Positions 8,214-17,297 of a DNA stretch of 64,000 nt are shown one piece after another. Both the position numbers and the translations under genes were made by a program. This stretch comes from Kitasatospora papulosa (GTDB taxonomy: Bacteria > Actinomycetota > Actinomycetes > Streptomycetales > Streptomycetaceae). The notes under the pieces were generated by a model. That model searched no databases and was not told where the DNA came from. It saw nothing but the letters and a program-made list of their open reading frames with translations. Position 1 is the stretch's first letter, and the number at the start of each line of letters is the position of its first letter. The stretch is taken from contig NZ_JNYQ01000010.1 in assembly GCF_000717245.1 (NCBI RefSeq), forward strand, positions 1 through 64,000, read 5' to 3'.

Positions 8214-9169
8214 CGGACCATGCGGCACACTCAGGGAACGTGGAACGCTCCGGGAGCGCGGAACGGGCCGGGACACCGGAACGCACCGTCTTCCTGCTCG
8301 CGCACACCGGCCGTCCGGCCGCGATCCGCAGCGCCGAACTGGTGGTGCAGGGCCTCCTGCGGAACGGCCTCGGGGTCCGGGTGCTCGCCGCGGAGGCGGA
8401 GGACCTGCCGCTGCCGCGGTCCGTGGAGACGGTCATCGACGCGACGCCCGACGCCGTGGACGGCTGCGAGCTGCTGATCGTGCTCGGCGGGGACGGGACG
8501 CTGCTGCGCGGAGCCGAGATCTCCCGCGCCTCCGGCGTCCCCATGCTCGGCGTCAACCTCGGACGGGTCGGCTTCCTGGCGGAGGCCGAACGTGACGACC
8601 TGGACAAGGTCGTCGACCGGGTGGTGACGCGCGCCTACCAGGTCGAGGAGCGGATGACGCTCGACGTCGTCGTGCACAGCAACGGCGACGTCGTGCACAC
8701 CGACTGGGCGCTCAACGAGGCCGCCGTCCAGAAGGTCTCGCCCGAGCGGATGCTGGAGGTCGTCCTGGAGATCGACGGCCGCCCCGTGACCGGCTTCGGA
8801 TGCGACGGGATCGTCTGCGCCACCCCCACCGGGTCCACGGCGTACGCCTTCTCCGCGGGCGGCCCCGTCGTCTGGCCGGAGGTCGAGGCCCTGCTGATGG
8901 TGCCGATCAGCGCCCACGCGCTCTTCGCGAAGCCACTGGTGACGTCACCCGACTCCGTGCTGGCCGTGGAGGTCCAGCCGCACACCCCGCACGGAGTGCT
9001 GTGGTGCGACGGCCGCCGCACCGTCGAGCTGCCCGCCGGGGCCCGCGTCGAGGTTCGGCGCGGCGCGGTCCCCGTACGGCTGGCACGGCTCCACCAGGCG
9101 TCGTTCACCGACCGTCTGGTGGCGAAGTTCGCGCTTCCCGTGCAGGGCTGGCGGGGTGCTCCGCACTGA
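8210..9169 (+). CDS. nadK: NAD kinase (ATP/polyphosphate-dependent)
   Basis: The 319-residue enzyme phosphorylates NAD to NADP. It has the family's LGGDGTLLRGAE motif near residue 92, NLGRVGFLAE, the GFGCDGIVCATPTGSTAYAF substrate loop and PISAHALFAKP. The TTG at 8210 overlaps the tlyA stop and has GGAGGGG at 8198-8204 six bases upstream, which decides the start; a later GTG at 8240 lacks such a site. The ~25 residues before RTVFLLAHTGRP are not conserved. This gene and the salvage operon at 30.6 kb are the NAD(P) genes seen in this window. Confidence 0.92.
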   Translation: MTDHAAHSGNVERSGSAERAGTPERTVFLLAHTGRPAAIRSAELVVQGLLRNGLGVRVLAAEAEDLPLPRSVETVIDATPDAVDGCELLIVLGGDGTLLRGAEISRASGVPMLGVNLGRVGFLAEAERDDLDKVVDRVVTRAYQVEERMTLDVVVHSNGDVVHTDWALNEAAVQKVSPERMLEVVLEIDGRPVTGFGCDGIVCATPTGSTAYAFSAGGPVVWPEVEALLMVPISAHALFAKPLVTSPDSVLAVEVQPHTPHGVLWCDGRRTVELPAGARVEVRRGAVPVRLARLHQASFTDRLVAKFALPVQGWRGAPH

Positions 9170-9252
9170 CGTCCCGGGCCGTTGCTCACACCCGCGTGAG
9201 TGAATCCGCCACCGGGGTCCGTCGCACACCGGGCCCGGGACCTCGTAAGGTC

Positions 9253-10998
9253 ATGTCCGTGTTGGAGGAGATGCGGATACGGTCGCTCGGAGTCATCGAC
9301 GACGCGGTGGTGGAGCTGTCACCCGGTTTCACCGCGGTGACGGGTGAGACCGGCGCGGGCAAGACCATGGTCGTCACCAGCCTCGGGCTGCTGCTCGGGG
9401 GGCGCGCCGACCCCGCCCTGGTGCGGATCGGTGCCAAGGCCGCGGTCGTCGAGGGGCGCATCACCGTGTCCCCGGGCGACGCGGCGGCGGTACGCGCCGA
9501 GGAGGCCGGGGGCGAGGTGGAGGACGGTGCGCTGCTCGTCAGCCGCACCGTTTCGGCGGAGGGGCGTTCCCGCGCCCACCTCGGCGGGAGATCCGTGCCC
9601 GTGGGGGTCCTCGCCGAACTCGCCGACGAACTCGTCGCCGTGCACGGCCAGACCGACCAGCAGGGCCTGCTCAAGCCCGCACGGCAGCGCCAGGCGCTGG
9701 ACCGCTACGCCGGGGCCGGTGTCGACGGCCCGCTCACCACGTACGCGGCGGCCTACCGGCGGCTGCGCGCCGTCGTCACCGAGCTCGACGAACTGACCGT
9801 CCGGGCCAGGGAACGCGCCCAGGAGGCGGACCTGCTGCGCTTCGGCCTCGACGAGGTCGCCGCCGTGGAACCGCTGCCGGGGGAGGACACCGAGCTGGCG
9901 GCGGAGGCCGAACGGCTCGGCCACGCCGAGGCGCTCGCCTCCGCGGCGGCCCTCGCCCACGCGGCTCTCGCGGGTGATCCCGAGGACCAGGAGGGTGTGG
10001 ACGCCACCACGGTCGTGGCCGCGGCCGGACGGTCGCTGGACGCCGTGCGGGCGCACGACCCGGCCCTGGCGGCGCTCGCCGACCGGACCGGCGAGATCTC
10101 GATCCTGCTGGCCGACGTCGCCGGGGAGCTCGCCGGATACGCCGACCAGCTCGACGCCGACCCGCTGCGGCTGGCCGCCGTGGAGGAACGCCGTGCCGCG
10201 CTCACCGCGCTCACCCGCAAGTACGGCGAGGACATCACCGCCGTGCTCGCCTGGGCGCAGGAAGGCGCCTCCCGGCTGACCGAGCTGGAGGGCGACGACG
10301 ACCGCATCGGGGAGCTGACGGCGGAGCGCGACGCGCTGCGCGGCGAGCTCTCCGTCCTCGGGCAGCAGCTGACCGACGCCCGGACGGAGGCGGCGGACCG
10401 CTTCGCCGCGGCCGTCACGGAGGAACTGGCGTCGCTCGCCATGCCGCACGCCCGGGTCTCCTTCGCCATCGGGCAGTCCGAGGCGCCGGACGAGGCGTCC
10501 GGCATCGACATCGGCGGCCGGAGCGTCCTCTACGGGCCGTCCGGCGCGGACGAGGTGGAACTCCTGCTGGCGCCGCACCCCGGAGCGCAGCCGCGGCCCA
10601 TCGCGAAGGGCGCGTCGGGCGGTGAGCTGTCGAGGGTGATGCTCGCCGTCGAGGTGGTCTTCGCCGGCTCCGACCCGGTACCGACGTACCTCTTCGACGA
10701 GGTCGACGCCGGGGTCGGCGGCAAGGCGGCCGTCGAGGTCGGCCGGCGGCTGGCGAAGCTCGCCAGGTCCGCCCAGGTCGTCGTCGTCACCCACCTGCCG
10801 CAGGTGGCGGCCTTCGCCGACCGGCAGCTGCTGGTCGAGAAGACCGTGGACGGGTCGGTGACCAGCAGCGGCGTCACGGTCCTGGAAGGCGAGGACCGGG
10901 TGAGGGAGCTGTCCCGGATGCTCGCGGGTCAGGAGGACTCCGAGACCGCGAGGGCCCACGCCGAGGAACTCCTGGAGACCGCCCGGACCAGCGGCTGA
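9253..10998 (+). CDS. recN: DNA repair protein RecN
   Basis: RecN is an SMC-like ATPase that acts early in double-strand-break repair. The ~581-residue protein has the N-terminal half-site (MRIRSLGVIDDAVVELSPGF) with Walker A GETGAGKT (residues 31-38), the QTDQQGLLKPARQRQALDRY region, a long coiled-coil middle rich in Ala/Glu/Arg, and a C-terminal half with KGASGGELSRVMLAVE, Walker B TYLFDEVDAGVGG and VTHLPQVAAFAD. The start is uncertain by a few codons: ATG 9253, GTG 9259 (better spaced from AAGG at 9247) or ATG 9271. It follows tlyA-nadK, the usual actinobacterial order. No LexA box was obvious upstream. Confidence 0.93.
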   Translation: MSVLEEMRIRSLGVIDDAVVELSPGFTAVTGETGAGKTMVVTSLGLLLGGRADPALVRIGAKAAVVEGRITVSPGDAAAVRAEEAGGEVEDGALLVSRTVSAEGRSRAHLGGRSVPVGVLAELADELVAVHGQTDQQGLLKPARQRQALDRYAGAGVDGPLTTYAAAYRRLRAVVTELDELTVRARERAQEADLLRFGLDEVAAVEPLPGEDTELAAEAERLGHAEALASAAALAHAALAGDPEDQEGVDATTVVAAAGRSLDAVRAHDPALAALADRTGEISILLADVAGELAGYADQLDADPLRLAAVEERRAALTALTRKYGEDITAVLAWAQEGASRLTELEGDDDRIGELTAERDALRGELSVLGQQLTDARTEAADRFAAAVTEELASLAMPHARVSFAIGQSEAPDEASGIDIGGRSVLYGPSGADEVELLLAPHPGAQPRPIAKGASGGELSRVMLAVEVVFAGSDPVPTYLFDEVDAGVGGKAAVEVGRRLAKLARSAQVVVVTHLPQVAAFADRQLLVEKTVDGSVTSSGVTVLEGEDRVRELSRMLAGQEDSETARAHAEELLETARTSG

Positions 10999-11020
10999 CG
11001 GCCCACAGGCGTCAGCTTCA

Positions 11021-11058
11021 CGCGGCCCACTTCACTCGTACGGGTGGGGTGGGCCGCG
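11021..11058 (+). terminator. Hairpin downstream of recN
   Basis: A 10-bp perfect stem (CGCGGCCCAC / GTGGGCCGCG) with an 18-nt loop that can pair partly inside. It lies 22 bp after the recN stop, without a T-run. Confidence 0.55.
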
Positions 11059-11174
11059 CCGCTGTCGACGCGAGGACGGGAACAACGTTTCGTCAGTCCC
11101 GGAACGTGCGTACGGACTGGCATCCTTGGGACTGTACTCATCACCTACTCGGGATCCCCGGGAGCCGATCAGCC

Positions 11175-12248
11175 GTGTCACAGTTGCGTACGGTCCAAGT
11201 CCTGGGCGGCGGTGCCGGAAGCAGCGCTCGTGTCAGCTCGCTCGCCGCGGGGCTGGTCGCCAGAGGCGTGCAGGTCACCGTCTGCGCCCCGGCCGGTTCC
11301 GGTCACGCCCACGGTCTCCCCGCCTCGGGAACCCGCTTCGTCGCGGTGCCCCGGCGCAGTGATCCCGCCGCCGTCGCCGCCCTGCGCACCGCGTGCGCCG
11401 GGGCGGACATCGTCCATGCCCACGGCCTGCACGCAGCCGTGCGCGCCGGTATCGCGCTCAGCGGCCAGGGCACCCCCCTGGTCGTGACCTGGCACACCCG
11501 CGCCCACGCGGAAGGCGCCCGCGGGCGGCTGCTGCGGATGCTGGAGCGGAAGGCGGCCCGGGCGGCGGCCGTCGTGCTGGGCACCTCGTGGGAACTGGTC
11601 GACCGGGCCCGCCGCCGAGGTGCGAGGGACGCACGGCTCGCGCCGGCGGCGGTCCCCGCGAGCCGTGTCACCGTATCCCCGGACGACGGCAAGGTGCGCG
11701 CCGAACTGGGAGCGTTCGGAAGGCCGTTGCTGGTCTCGGTGGCCCAGCGCGACCACGACGCGCTGCTGGACGCGGTGCGCGGCTGGCGCGCGCTGGACCC
11801 CGCGCCCCTGCTGGCCGTCGTGGGGGAGGGGCACCGGACCGGCGCCCTGAGCCGCCGGATCGCGGCGGAGGGCCTGCCCGTCGTCCTGGCGGGCGGCCCG
11901 GAGGACATCGGTGATCTCCTCGCCGCCGCCGACATCGCCGTCCTGTCCGGCCGGGGGGACGGCGGTACGCTGCTCGCCCACGAGGCGCTGAGGCTCGGCA
12001 TCCCCCTGGTCGCGGCCCGGACCGACGGACTGCCCGAACTGGTCGGTGACGCGGCGGAACTGGTCCCGCCCGGGGACGCCGAGGCGCTCTCCGAGGCCGT
12101 CGTCCGCCTCCTCGCCGATCCCGGTCGACGGCAGCGGCTCGCCGAAGCGGGGCGCGCGCAGGCCGCGGGCTGGCCGACCGAGGACGACACGATCGCCCAT
12201 GTGCTCTCCGTGTACGACGAGTTGGCGACCCCTGTGGCGGCCGGCTGA
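11175..12248 (+). CDS. GT4-family glycosyltransferase
   Basis: This 357-residue protein has the two-domain GT-B layout of family 4 glycosyltransferases: an N-terminal Rossmann domain with GGGAGSSARVSSLAAGLVARG and DIVHAHGLHAAVRAG, and a C-terminal donor-binding domain with LLAAADIAVLSGRGDGGTLL, HEALRLGIPLVAARTDGLPELVGD and a helical tail. The first domain likely binds an acceptor and the second a nucleotide sugar. The usual EX7E donor motif is present only in a modified form (HEALRLGIPLV). GTG 11175 has GGGAG ten bases upstream. Acceptor and product cannot be told from the sequence. Confidence 0.87.
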   Translation: MSQLRTVQVLGGGAGSSARVSSLAAGLVARGVQVTVCAPAGSGHAHGLPASGTRFVAVPRRSDPAAVAALRTACAGADIVHAHGLHAAVRAGIALSGQGTPLVVTWHTRAHAEGARGRLLRMLERKAARAAAVVLGTSWELVDRARRRGARDARLAPAAVPASRVTVSPDDGKVRAELGAFGRPLLVSVAQRDHDALLDAVRGWRALDPAPLLAVVGEGHRTGALSRRIAAEGLPVVLAGGPEDIGDLLAAADIAVLSGRGDGGTLLAHEALRLGIPLVAARTDGLPELVGDAAELVPPGDAEALSEAVVRLLADPGRRQRLAEAGRAQAAGWPTEDDTIAHVLSVYDELATPVAAG

Positions 12249-12290
12249 CCGGTAAGGGCGCCCGATTGCCACCACGCGCGCTGAGGCCCG

Positions 12291-13961
12291 TCAGCCGGTG
12301 TGTCTGCGGGCCCGCAGGGCCAGGCTCAGGGCCAGTACCGACTGGGGGTCGTCCAGGTCGGTGCCGAGCAGCTCGCCGATGCGGGCCAGCCGGTTGTACA
12401 GCGTCTGCCGGTTCAGATGGAGTTCGCGTGCCGCCTCCGCCTTGCGCCCCGCGTGCGCCAGGTACGCCTCCAGCGTGGGCAGCAGGGCGGGGCGCGCGGT
12501 CCGGTCGTGTGCGAGCAGCGGCCCGACCGACCGTTCGACGAAGGACGCCAGATCCGGCTGGTCCCGCAGCCGCCACAGCAGCAGATCGATGTCCAGACGT
12601 CGCGCGTCCCACCAGGGACGGTCCCCGAGCCCGCGCGCGGCCGTCGCCGCCTCGGCCGCGTGCCGCAGTCCCGCGCCCGCCGCCTCCCAGCCGCCCGCGT
12701 CCCCGACCACCACGGCCGACGGCGTACGGTCCCCGGGACGTTCCAGGCCCGCCCGGTCGGCCCCGGCCCGCAGCGCCGCCGCGACCCGGTCCGCGAGCGC
12801 CGTGCGGGTGGTCCCCGGGCGCAGCGCCAGCAGCAGCGGCACCCTGCCCTCCACCGGGCGCACCCCCACCAGCACCGGCGCCCCCACCCCCGCGAGCTCC
12901 TCCGCCACCGCCCGGGCCAGCAGCGCCCAACTGCCCGAGGGCGCGGACTCCGGGGCGAGCCGCATCACCACCGGGAGCAGAGGATCTCCGCCCGGCCTGA
13001 ACCCCAGGACGCCGGCCTGCGCGGGGGCGTCCCCGGGAGCGATCCGCCCCTCGGCGAGATCGGTGAGGAAGTCCCCGCGGCCCCGCGCCGCGAGCTCCTC
13101 CTCCTGCCGGGCCTGCATCAGCACGACCGCCAGGATGCCCGCGGCCCGCTCGGCGGCCATCCGGTGCACCGTCAGCAGAGACCCGGACACCGCGAGCAGG
13201 ACCAGACGGGCGCGGACGGACCCCGTCCCCGGCCCGCCACCGGGCACCTCCACCAGGACCGCGCCGGCGGGGGGCGCCGCGCGTGCCGCGCGTGCCGCGC
13301 GTGCCCCGCGCAGTCCCTCCCAGACCTGCAGCGGACCGGCGCCCGCCGGGCCGGTCCCCGGGCCGGCCGCGAACAGCAGCCGGCCGTCAGGGGTCTCCAG
13401 GAAGACCGGGTTGCCGGCGAAGTCCGCCAGGATCCCCAGGACCTGCGGGACCCCACCGCCGCCCAGCACCGCCTGCGTGCACCGCCGGTGGACCTCCTCC
13501 GCCCGCCGGAGCAGGGCGTAGTGGCCGTTGACGATCTCGGTGTGGATCTCCTCGGTCACCGCCACGAACGGGACCTCGCGGTGCAGCTGGACGAGCGGCA
13601 GCCCCGCCGTACGGGCCGCCTCCACGATCGCCGAGGGCAGCCGGCCGAAGCGCGGGCCGAGCTCCACGACCAGGGCGGCGATGCCGCGGTCCGCCAGCCT
13701 GCGGATGAAGGCGCGCTGTTCGGCGGGCCGGGTTCCGAGACCCAGACCCGTCGTGAGCAGCAGTTCCCCGCCCTTGAGGAGGGCGGGGATGTTGGGGGCC
13801 TCACCGGCGTGCACCCAGCGCACCGTGCGGTCCAGCCGGTCCGCGCAGGTCAGTACCTCCGGGAGCCCACCGCGCAGCCCCGGCAGCTCCAGTGCCTGCC
13901 GCACGGTGATCCCGCCCTCTGTCTCCACCGGCTCCGGCCTCGTGCTTCCACTCGTGCGCAC
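12291..13961 (-). CDS. PucR-family transcriptional regulator
   Basis: The 556-residue protein has the three parts of PucR regulators: an N-terminal purine-catabolism PucR domain (VRQALELPGLRGGLPEVLTC, RWVHAGEAPNIPALLKGGEL), a GGDEF-like central region, and a C-terminal helix-turn-helix (YLAHAGRKAEAARELHLNRQTLYNRLARI, residues ~495-525). Such proteins activate purine, GABA or proline catabolic genes in response to a metabolite. The nearest candidate target, the FAD oxidase at 14028, lies upstream on the same strand. The exact start is uncertain; conserved sequence begins near residue 19. Confidence 0.85.
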   Translation of the reverse strand: MRTSGSTRPEPVETEGGITVRQALELPGLRGGLPEVLTCADRLDRTVRWVHAGEAPNIPALLKGGELLLTTGLGLGTRPAEQRAFIRRLADRGIAALVVELGPRFGRLPSAIVEAARTAGLPLVQLHREVPFVAVTEEIHTEIVNGHYALLRRAEEVHRRCTQAVLGGGGVPQVLGILADFAGNPVFLETPDGRLLFAAGPGTGPAGAGPLQVWEGLRGARAARAARAAPPAGAVLVEVPGGGPGTGSVRARLVLLAVSGSLLTVHRMAAERAAGILAVVLMQARQEEELAARGRGDFLTDLAEGRIAPGDAPAQAGVLGFRPGGDPLLPVVMRLAPESAPSGSWALLARAVAEELAGVGAPVLVGVRPVEGRVPLLLALRPGTTRTALADRVAAALRAGADRAGLERPGDRTPSAVVVGDAGGWEAAGAGLRHAAEAATAARGLGDRPWWDARRLDIDLLLWRLRDQPDLASFVERSVGPLLAHDRTARPALLPTLEAYLAHAGRKAEAARELHLNRQTLYNRLARIGELLGTDLDDPQSVLALSLALRARRHTG

Positions 13962-14027
13962 CCGCGCTGGTGTACCCGGGGCGCGAACCGCCCACGGTCA
14001 GGAAGCTACCGGGCTCCGCCGGGCCGG

Positions 14028-15425
14028 TCACACCATGGCCACCGCGGGCTTGACGTTGTGATTGAGGTGGAACACGTTGTCCGGGTCGTACCGTGCCTTC
14101 ACCCGGGCCAGCCGTTCGTAGGCCTCCTCGCCGAACCCGGCCATGACCCGCTCCTGGCCCTCGCGCCCGATGAAGTTGAGGTACACCGCGCCGTTGGCCC
14201 ACGGCATCATCCCGGCGCGCACCGTGCGCACCCACTCCCTGACCCGCTCGTCGTCGGCCTCGTCCTCCCAGACGCCGAAGGGGTGCACGGCCCAGGGCGA
14301 GGAGCGCCAGGGCAGCGGGTAGTCGGCCGGCCCCCGCGCCACCGCACCGCCCAGCGGGAACAGCACGTGCTGGCAGTTCGTGGGGACGGGCAGCGTCGCC
14401 GCGCCCGCGCAGAAGGCGGCCGCGGCCTCGTCGGGGAAACCGTCCAGGTACTCGGCCGACCAGTAGTTCCGCATGCCGGGCGGGTCGTCGAGCATGCACT
14501 GCAGGTCCGCGTAGGGAAGCGTGTCGAGGATCTCAGCCTCGTGCTCCAGCGCCAGCAGGGGCGCCGCCACGTCACGTGCCTCCGCCCGTGGCCCGGCGTA
14601 GGTGAGCAGCACGGCACAGACGAGGTGGCCCACCAGGGGTTCGGGCACCCACTCCTCGGGCGGCCCGGTGATGTAGATGCAGCCGCCGCCCGCCGCGTCC
14701 GGAGCGGACTCCAGCACGTCCCGGTACGCACGGACCGCCTCGGGACCGTTCTCCGGGCGGAACAGGAGCATCACGATGTTCATCTCGGGCAGTTCGTGCA
14801 GTTGCAGCGTCAGTGACGTGACCACACCGAAGTTGCCGCCGCCGCCGTGCAGGGCCCAGAAGAGCTCGGGGTTCTCGTACGCGCTCGTGTGCACGGAGAT
14901 GCCGTCCGCGGTCACCACGTCGGCCGCCAGCAGGTTGTCGCACGCCAGCCCGAACTTCCGCTCCAGCCATCCCGAGCCGCCGCCCAGGGTGAAGCCGCCG
15001 ACGCCGGTGGTGGACACCCGCCCGCCCGTGGTCGCCAGGGAGTGGGGCTGGGTGGCCCGGTCGAGGTCGCTCATGACCGCACCGCCGCCGACCCGGGCCG
15101 TCCCGGCGCCGGGATCGACGTCGACGGCGTGCATCCGGCGCAGGTCGATCACGAGACCGCCCTCGCTCAGGGCCATGCCCGCGACGCTGTGGCCGCCGCC
15201 CCGCACCGCGACCTCCAGTTCCTGGTCGCGTGCGACGCCGAGCGCCTTCGTCACGTCCGCCTCGGACGCGCACTGGGCCACCACCGCGGGTCTGCGGTCG
15301 ATCATGCTGTTGAAGACGGTACGGGCCTCGTCGTAACCCGGGTCGCCGGGAACATGGACCTCACCGGCGAAGCCGGAACGAAGGCCGGTCAGAGCGGCGT
15401 CCGGCACAGAGGTTCGGGGCGTCAT
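14028..15425 (-). CDS. BBE-type FAD-linked oxidase (VAO/PCMH fold)
   Basis: The 465-residue protein is a berberine-bridge-type oxidoreductase. The PCMH FAD domain contains AVRGGGHSVAGMALSEGGLV, whose His is the usual covalent 8-alpha-histidyl flavin site, and GGRVSTTGVGGFTLGGGSGWL. The position that carries the second flavin-linking Cys in bicovalent members is Val here, so a single covalent link is expected. The C-terminal BBE element is YERLARVKARYDPDNVFHLN. ATG 15425 is preceded by AAGGGGG (15431-15437); a longer frame exists upstream. Substrates in this family range from sugars to secondary metabolites; none can be assigned. Confidence 0.87.
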   Translation of the reverse strand: MTPRTSVPDAALTGLRSGFAGEVHVPGDPGYDEARTVFNSMIDRRPAVVAQCASEADVTKALGVARDQELEVAVRGGGHSVAGMALSEGGLVIDLRRMHAVDVDPGAGTARVGGGAVMSDLDRATQPHSLATTGGRVSTTGVGGFTLGGGSGWLERKFGLACDNLLAADVVTADGISVHTSAYENPELFWALHGGGGNFGVVTSLTLQLHELPEMNIVMLLFRPENGPEAVRAYRDVLESAPDAAGGGCIYITGPPEEWVPEPLVGHLVCAVLLTYAGPRAEARDVAAPLLALEHEAEILDTLPYADLQCMLDDPPGMRNYWSAEYLDGFPDEAAAAFCAGAATLPVPTNCQHVLFPLGGAVARGPADYPLPWRSSPWAVHPFGVWEDEADDERVREWVRTVRAGMMPWANGAVYLNFIGREGQERVMAGFGEEAYERLARVKARYDPDNVFHLNHNVKPAVAMV

Positions 15426-15518
15426 GTCGTGCCCCCTTCGCAGGGCCTTGCAGGACCTCTCCATCGTAGGTCCGGCCGTGGACATCGGCCGTTCCGCGGA
15501 GCCGGCGGACCCGTGAGG

Positions 15519-16061
15519 TCACCACCGGCGGCGCACGGCCGCCTTGCCGCCGGTCACCAGACTCGCCGCCGGGACGTCGTCGGCCACGACCGCGCCGGCC
15601 GCGATCACGGCGTCCCGGCCGATGCTGACGCCGGGAAGGATCGTGGCACCGGCGCCGATCCACACGTTCTCCGCCACGTCGATGGGCGCGCCGCTCAGCC
15701 ACCCCCGCCGCTCCCCGGGATCGACCGGGTGGCCGACGGTGATGAAGGTGGCCTTCGGGCCGACCATCACACGTTCGCCGAGCCGGATGCCGGCGTAGTC
15801 CAGGAACGTGCAGTTCTGGTTGATGAACACCCGCTCCGCGAGGTCCAGGTGGAGGCCGTGGTCCGTGAAGAAGGGCGGGTAGACCGTGAGTCCGGCAGGC
15901 AGCGGCCTGCCGAGGATCCGGCCGAGCAGTTCCGCCCTGCCGTCCTCGTCCTCGAAGGGCAGGACGTTGAGGCGGGAGGTGAGCTCGGTGACCCGCAGCA
16001 CTCGCTCCGACATGGCGCGGAACTCCGGGCTGTGGATACGCATGAGACGGTTCCGGGACAT
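15519..16061 (-). CDS. Maltose/galactoside O-acetyltransferase-like protein (LbH fold)
   Basis: This 180-residue protein is an acyl-CoA-dependent O-acetyltransferase of the left-handed beta-helix type. Hexapeptide repeats run from about residue 75 (AERVFINQNCTFLDYAGIRL; VWIGAGATILPGVSIGRDAVIAAGAVV). The catalytic His is in ITVGHPVDPGERR (His111), as in maltose and galactoside acetyltransferases (MAT/LacA). GGAAAGGA at 16069-16076 supports ATG 16061. It lies 71 bp downstream of a LysR-family gene on the same strand, which may control it. Confidence 0.87.
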   Translation of the reverse strand: MSRNRLMRIHSPEFRAMSERVLRVTELTSRLNVLPFEDEDGRAELLGRILGRPLPAGLTVYPPFFTDHGLHLDLAERVFINQNCTFLDYAGIRLGERVMVGPKATFITVGHPVDPGERRGWLSGAPIDVAENVWIGAGATILPGVSIGRDAVIAAGAVVADDVPAASLVTGGKAAVRRRW

Positions 16062-16132
16062 GCCAGGGGTCCTTTCCGGTGTGCCCGACGACGGTCTCCG
16101 GCCGTCGGGTGCTCGTGGTGCGACAAGGGGTG

Positions 16133-17098
16133 TCAGCGGTGCCCGGACCCGGGCGGCCGGGCTGCGTCGGGCTCCGTGGCCCAGGACGGGCGCCAGACCT
16201 TGCCGGAGGGCCTCGGCAGGCCTCCGAGGCGGGCGACGACGCCGCCGAGCGCCGGGTGCGGATTCTCGGCGGGCAGGACGAGGGAGAGCGGGTACGCCAG
16301 GACGGGCCGCGCCACGGGGATGCGCCGCAAATCGTGGGCCACCGGCCAGACGTACCGGTCGCGTGACCCGACGAGGGTGGCCACGTCCGGCGACTCCGCG
16401 AGGGTCTCCAGAAGCACCTCGTCCCCGAAGTGCGGGCCCACGGCGTCGATACGCAGGTCGAAAGCGGTGGTGAGCTGGTCGTAGAAGTCCGCCCATTCGC
16501 TGCGGGGGGCGATCCCGGGAACCCAGATCCGGTGCTTGCGCAGCTGCGCCGGCGTCACCTCCCGCGCGGAGGCGAGCGGGTGTGCCGGGCCCACCAGGAG
16601 TTCCAGCGGTGAGTCGAACGCGTGGATCATCCGCACCCCGGGCGGCAGCGCGCCCGGGTCCGTGACCGTACGGAACGAGGCGTCGACCTCCCCGGCGGCG
16701 ACGGCCGCGGCCGCCACCTGCGGGTCGTCGACCCGCAGGGTCACCACGTCGAGGCCGGTCCCGGGACGTGACCGCCAGTACGCGTGCAGGACGACGGCCT
16801 GCGCGCTCCGCAGGCCGAGCACGTCGATCCGCAGAGCCCGCGAACCCGGCCTGACCGCGGTGACGGCACGGCCGACGGCCGCGACGACGCTCCGCGCGTG
16901 GGGGAGGAACGCCCGGCCGTCGGGGGTCAGCTCGACGCCCCGCGCGGTGCGCGTGAAGAGACGCACGTCCAGCCCGCGCTCCAGGGCGGCGATCCGCTTC
17001 GAGACGGCCTGCTGCGTCACGCCCAGCTCGTCGGCCGCGCGCCGCACCTGCCCGAGCTCCGCGGCCCGGACGAACGATCGCAATCCCTCGGTGTCCAC
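16133..17098 (-). CDS. LysR-family transcriptional regulator
   Basis: The 321-residue regulator starts with a winged helix-turn-helix (LRSFVRAAELGQVRRAADELGVTQQAVSKRI, residues ~6-36) in which QQAVSKRI is the recognition helix, followed by FTRTARGVELTPDG and a two-lobed effector domain (RIDVLGLRS..., VTLRVDDPQVAAAAVAAGEVD, LELLVGPAHPLA). The likely targets are itself and the downstream acetyltransferase. A 15-bp inverted repeat lies 20 bp upstream of its start. The effector is unknown. Confidence 0.9.
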   Translation of the reverse strand: MDTEGLRSFVRAAELGQVRRAADELGVTQQAVSKRIAALERGLDVRLFTRTARGVELTPDGRAFLPHARSVVAAVGRAVTAVRPGSRALRIDVLGLRSAQAVVLHAYWRSRPGTGLDVVTLRVDDPQVAAAAVAAGEVDASFRTVTDPGALPPGVRMIHAFDSPLELLVGPAHPLASAREVTPAQLRKHRIWVPGIAPRSEWADFYDQLTTAFDLRIDAVGPHFGDEVLLETLAESPDVATLVGSRDRYVWPVAHDLRRIPVARPVLAYPLSLVLPAENPHPALGGVVARLGGLPRPSGKVWRPSWATEPDAARPPGSGHR

Positions 17099-17117
17099 CG
17101 TTTCACCCTAGGCGCGT

Positions 17118-17132
17118 ACAACCGATGGTTGT
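17118..17132. promoter_or_regulatory. Candidate LysR operator (inverted repeat)
   Basis: ACAACC-GAT-GGTTGT is a perfect 6-bp inverted repeat with a 3-bp centre, 20 bp upstream of the lysR-type start codon. Position suits autoregulation; binding is inferred. Confidence 0.5.
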
Positions 17133-17236
17133 GTCCCGCCGGGATCCGGTTGTCCCGTCGTGTTCCGCCGCAGGAGAGGTTCCGCCCGAGGACAGGTTCC
17201 ACCGCGGGCGCGCGGTGTTGCGTCCGCCGGACGCAG

Positions 17237-17272
17237 CAGGACCGCCCCGGTCGTGCGACCGGGGCGGTCCTG
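17237..17272 (-). terminator. Strong hairpin terminator of the GH15 gene
   Basis: A perfect 17-bp inverted repeat (17237-17253 and 17256-17272) with a minimal loop, 26 bp past the stop codon of the GH15 gene and upstream of the LysR gene. Confidence 0.8.
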
Positions 17273-17297
17273 TCGAACACGGGGGAGCGGCGGCGGG

